From contig JAUNSQ010000047.1 in assembly GCA_030539135.1 (NCBI GenBank), positions 1-5,135 on the forward strand: a stretch of 5,135 nucleotides of DNA, in the 5' to 3' direction. Of the stretch, positions 5,112-5,135 are shown in pieces. Both the position numbers and the translations under genes were made by a program. Origin of the DNA: Synergistaceae bacterium (lineage in GTDB: Bacteria; Synergistota; Synergistia; Synergistales; Synergistaceae). The notes below the pieces were generated by a model. It worked only from the letters and a program-made list of their open reading frames with translations. It was not told the DNA's origin and ran no database searches. Positions within the stretch are counted from its first letter, which is position 1; every line of letters begins with the position of its first letter.

Positions 5112-5135
5112 GTTTTCCCTACGTTGGCATTATCC
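5112..5135 (-). ncRNA. TPP riboswitch (THI element), 3' part only
   Basis: Read on the - strand from the window edge, GGATAATGCC (5135-5126) followed by AACGTAGGGAAAA (5125-5113) matches the strongly conserved 3' segment of the thiamin pyrophosphate riboswitch. In that element the P5 arm reads CUGG-AUAAUG-CCAG and is followed by CGUAGGGAA. The AUAAUG loop, the closing GG/CC and the GUAGGGAA tail are all present; CCAA replaces CCAG, which predicts UUGG on the missing 5' side. The rest of the aptamer, including the CUGAGA pyrimidine-sensing part and the promoter, lies beyond position 5135. Its place before thiM-thiE-thiD agrees fully with the call. Confidence 0.9.

Overview
The window looks like chromosomal DNA of an anaerobic bacterium with roughly half G+C. 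The hints are a clostridial-type 2[4Fe-4S] ferredoxin, an NhaC-family antiporter, a TPP-riboswitch-controlled thiamin salvage operon, and a TTG start. Clostridia-like Firmicutes or Synergistota would fit, but the assignment to a phylum is a weak inference.

Layout from left to right. (1) Positions 1-264 hold the 3' end of a + strand gene whose product ends in an RsiV-like DUF3298 domain. A GC-rich hairpin terminator follows at 285-308. (2) On the - strand, 2299 down to 312, a two-gene unit encodes an NhaC-type Na+/H+ antiporter and, 2 bp downstream, a small two-helix membrane protein with a possible PH-like tail. (3) The 249-bp region 2300-2548 carries two back-to-back promoters: one firing left into nhaC, with a 10-bp palindrome in its spacer, and one firing right into a small ferredoxin gene (2549-2722). 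The ferredoxin promoter has a 17-bp spacer and an A/T-rich tract just upstream. (4) A long hairpin at 2740-2771 separates the ferredoxin gene from the convergent thiamin operon. (5) From the right edge down to 2789, the - strand carries the 3' end of a TPP riboswitch, an intrinsic terminator, then thiM, thiE and thiD.

The thi genes form a salvage pathway. ThiM phosphorylates hydroxyethylthiazole, ThiD phosphorylates HMP twice, and ThiE joins the two products into thiamin phosphate. The visible part of the riboswitch lies directly before a hairpin plus U-tract and the thiM ribosome binding site, which points to TPP-controlled transcription attenuation of all three genes.

No mobile element, CRISPR array, tRNA or rRNA is visible. 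I did not find a wholly new system. The points most worth a second look are the small membrane protein coupled to nhaC, an apparent insertion inside NhaC, the operator-like palindromes in the divergent promoter region, and the riboswitch cut by the window edge.
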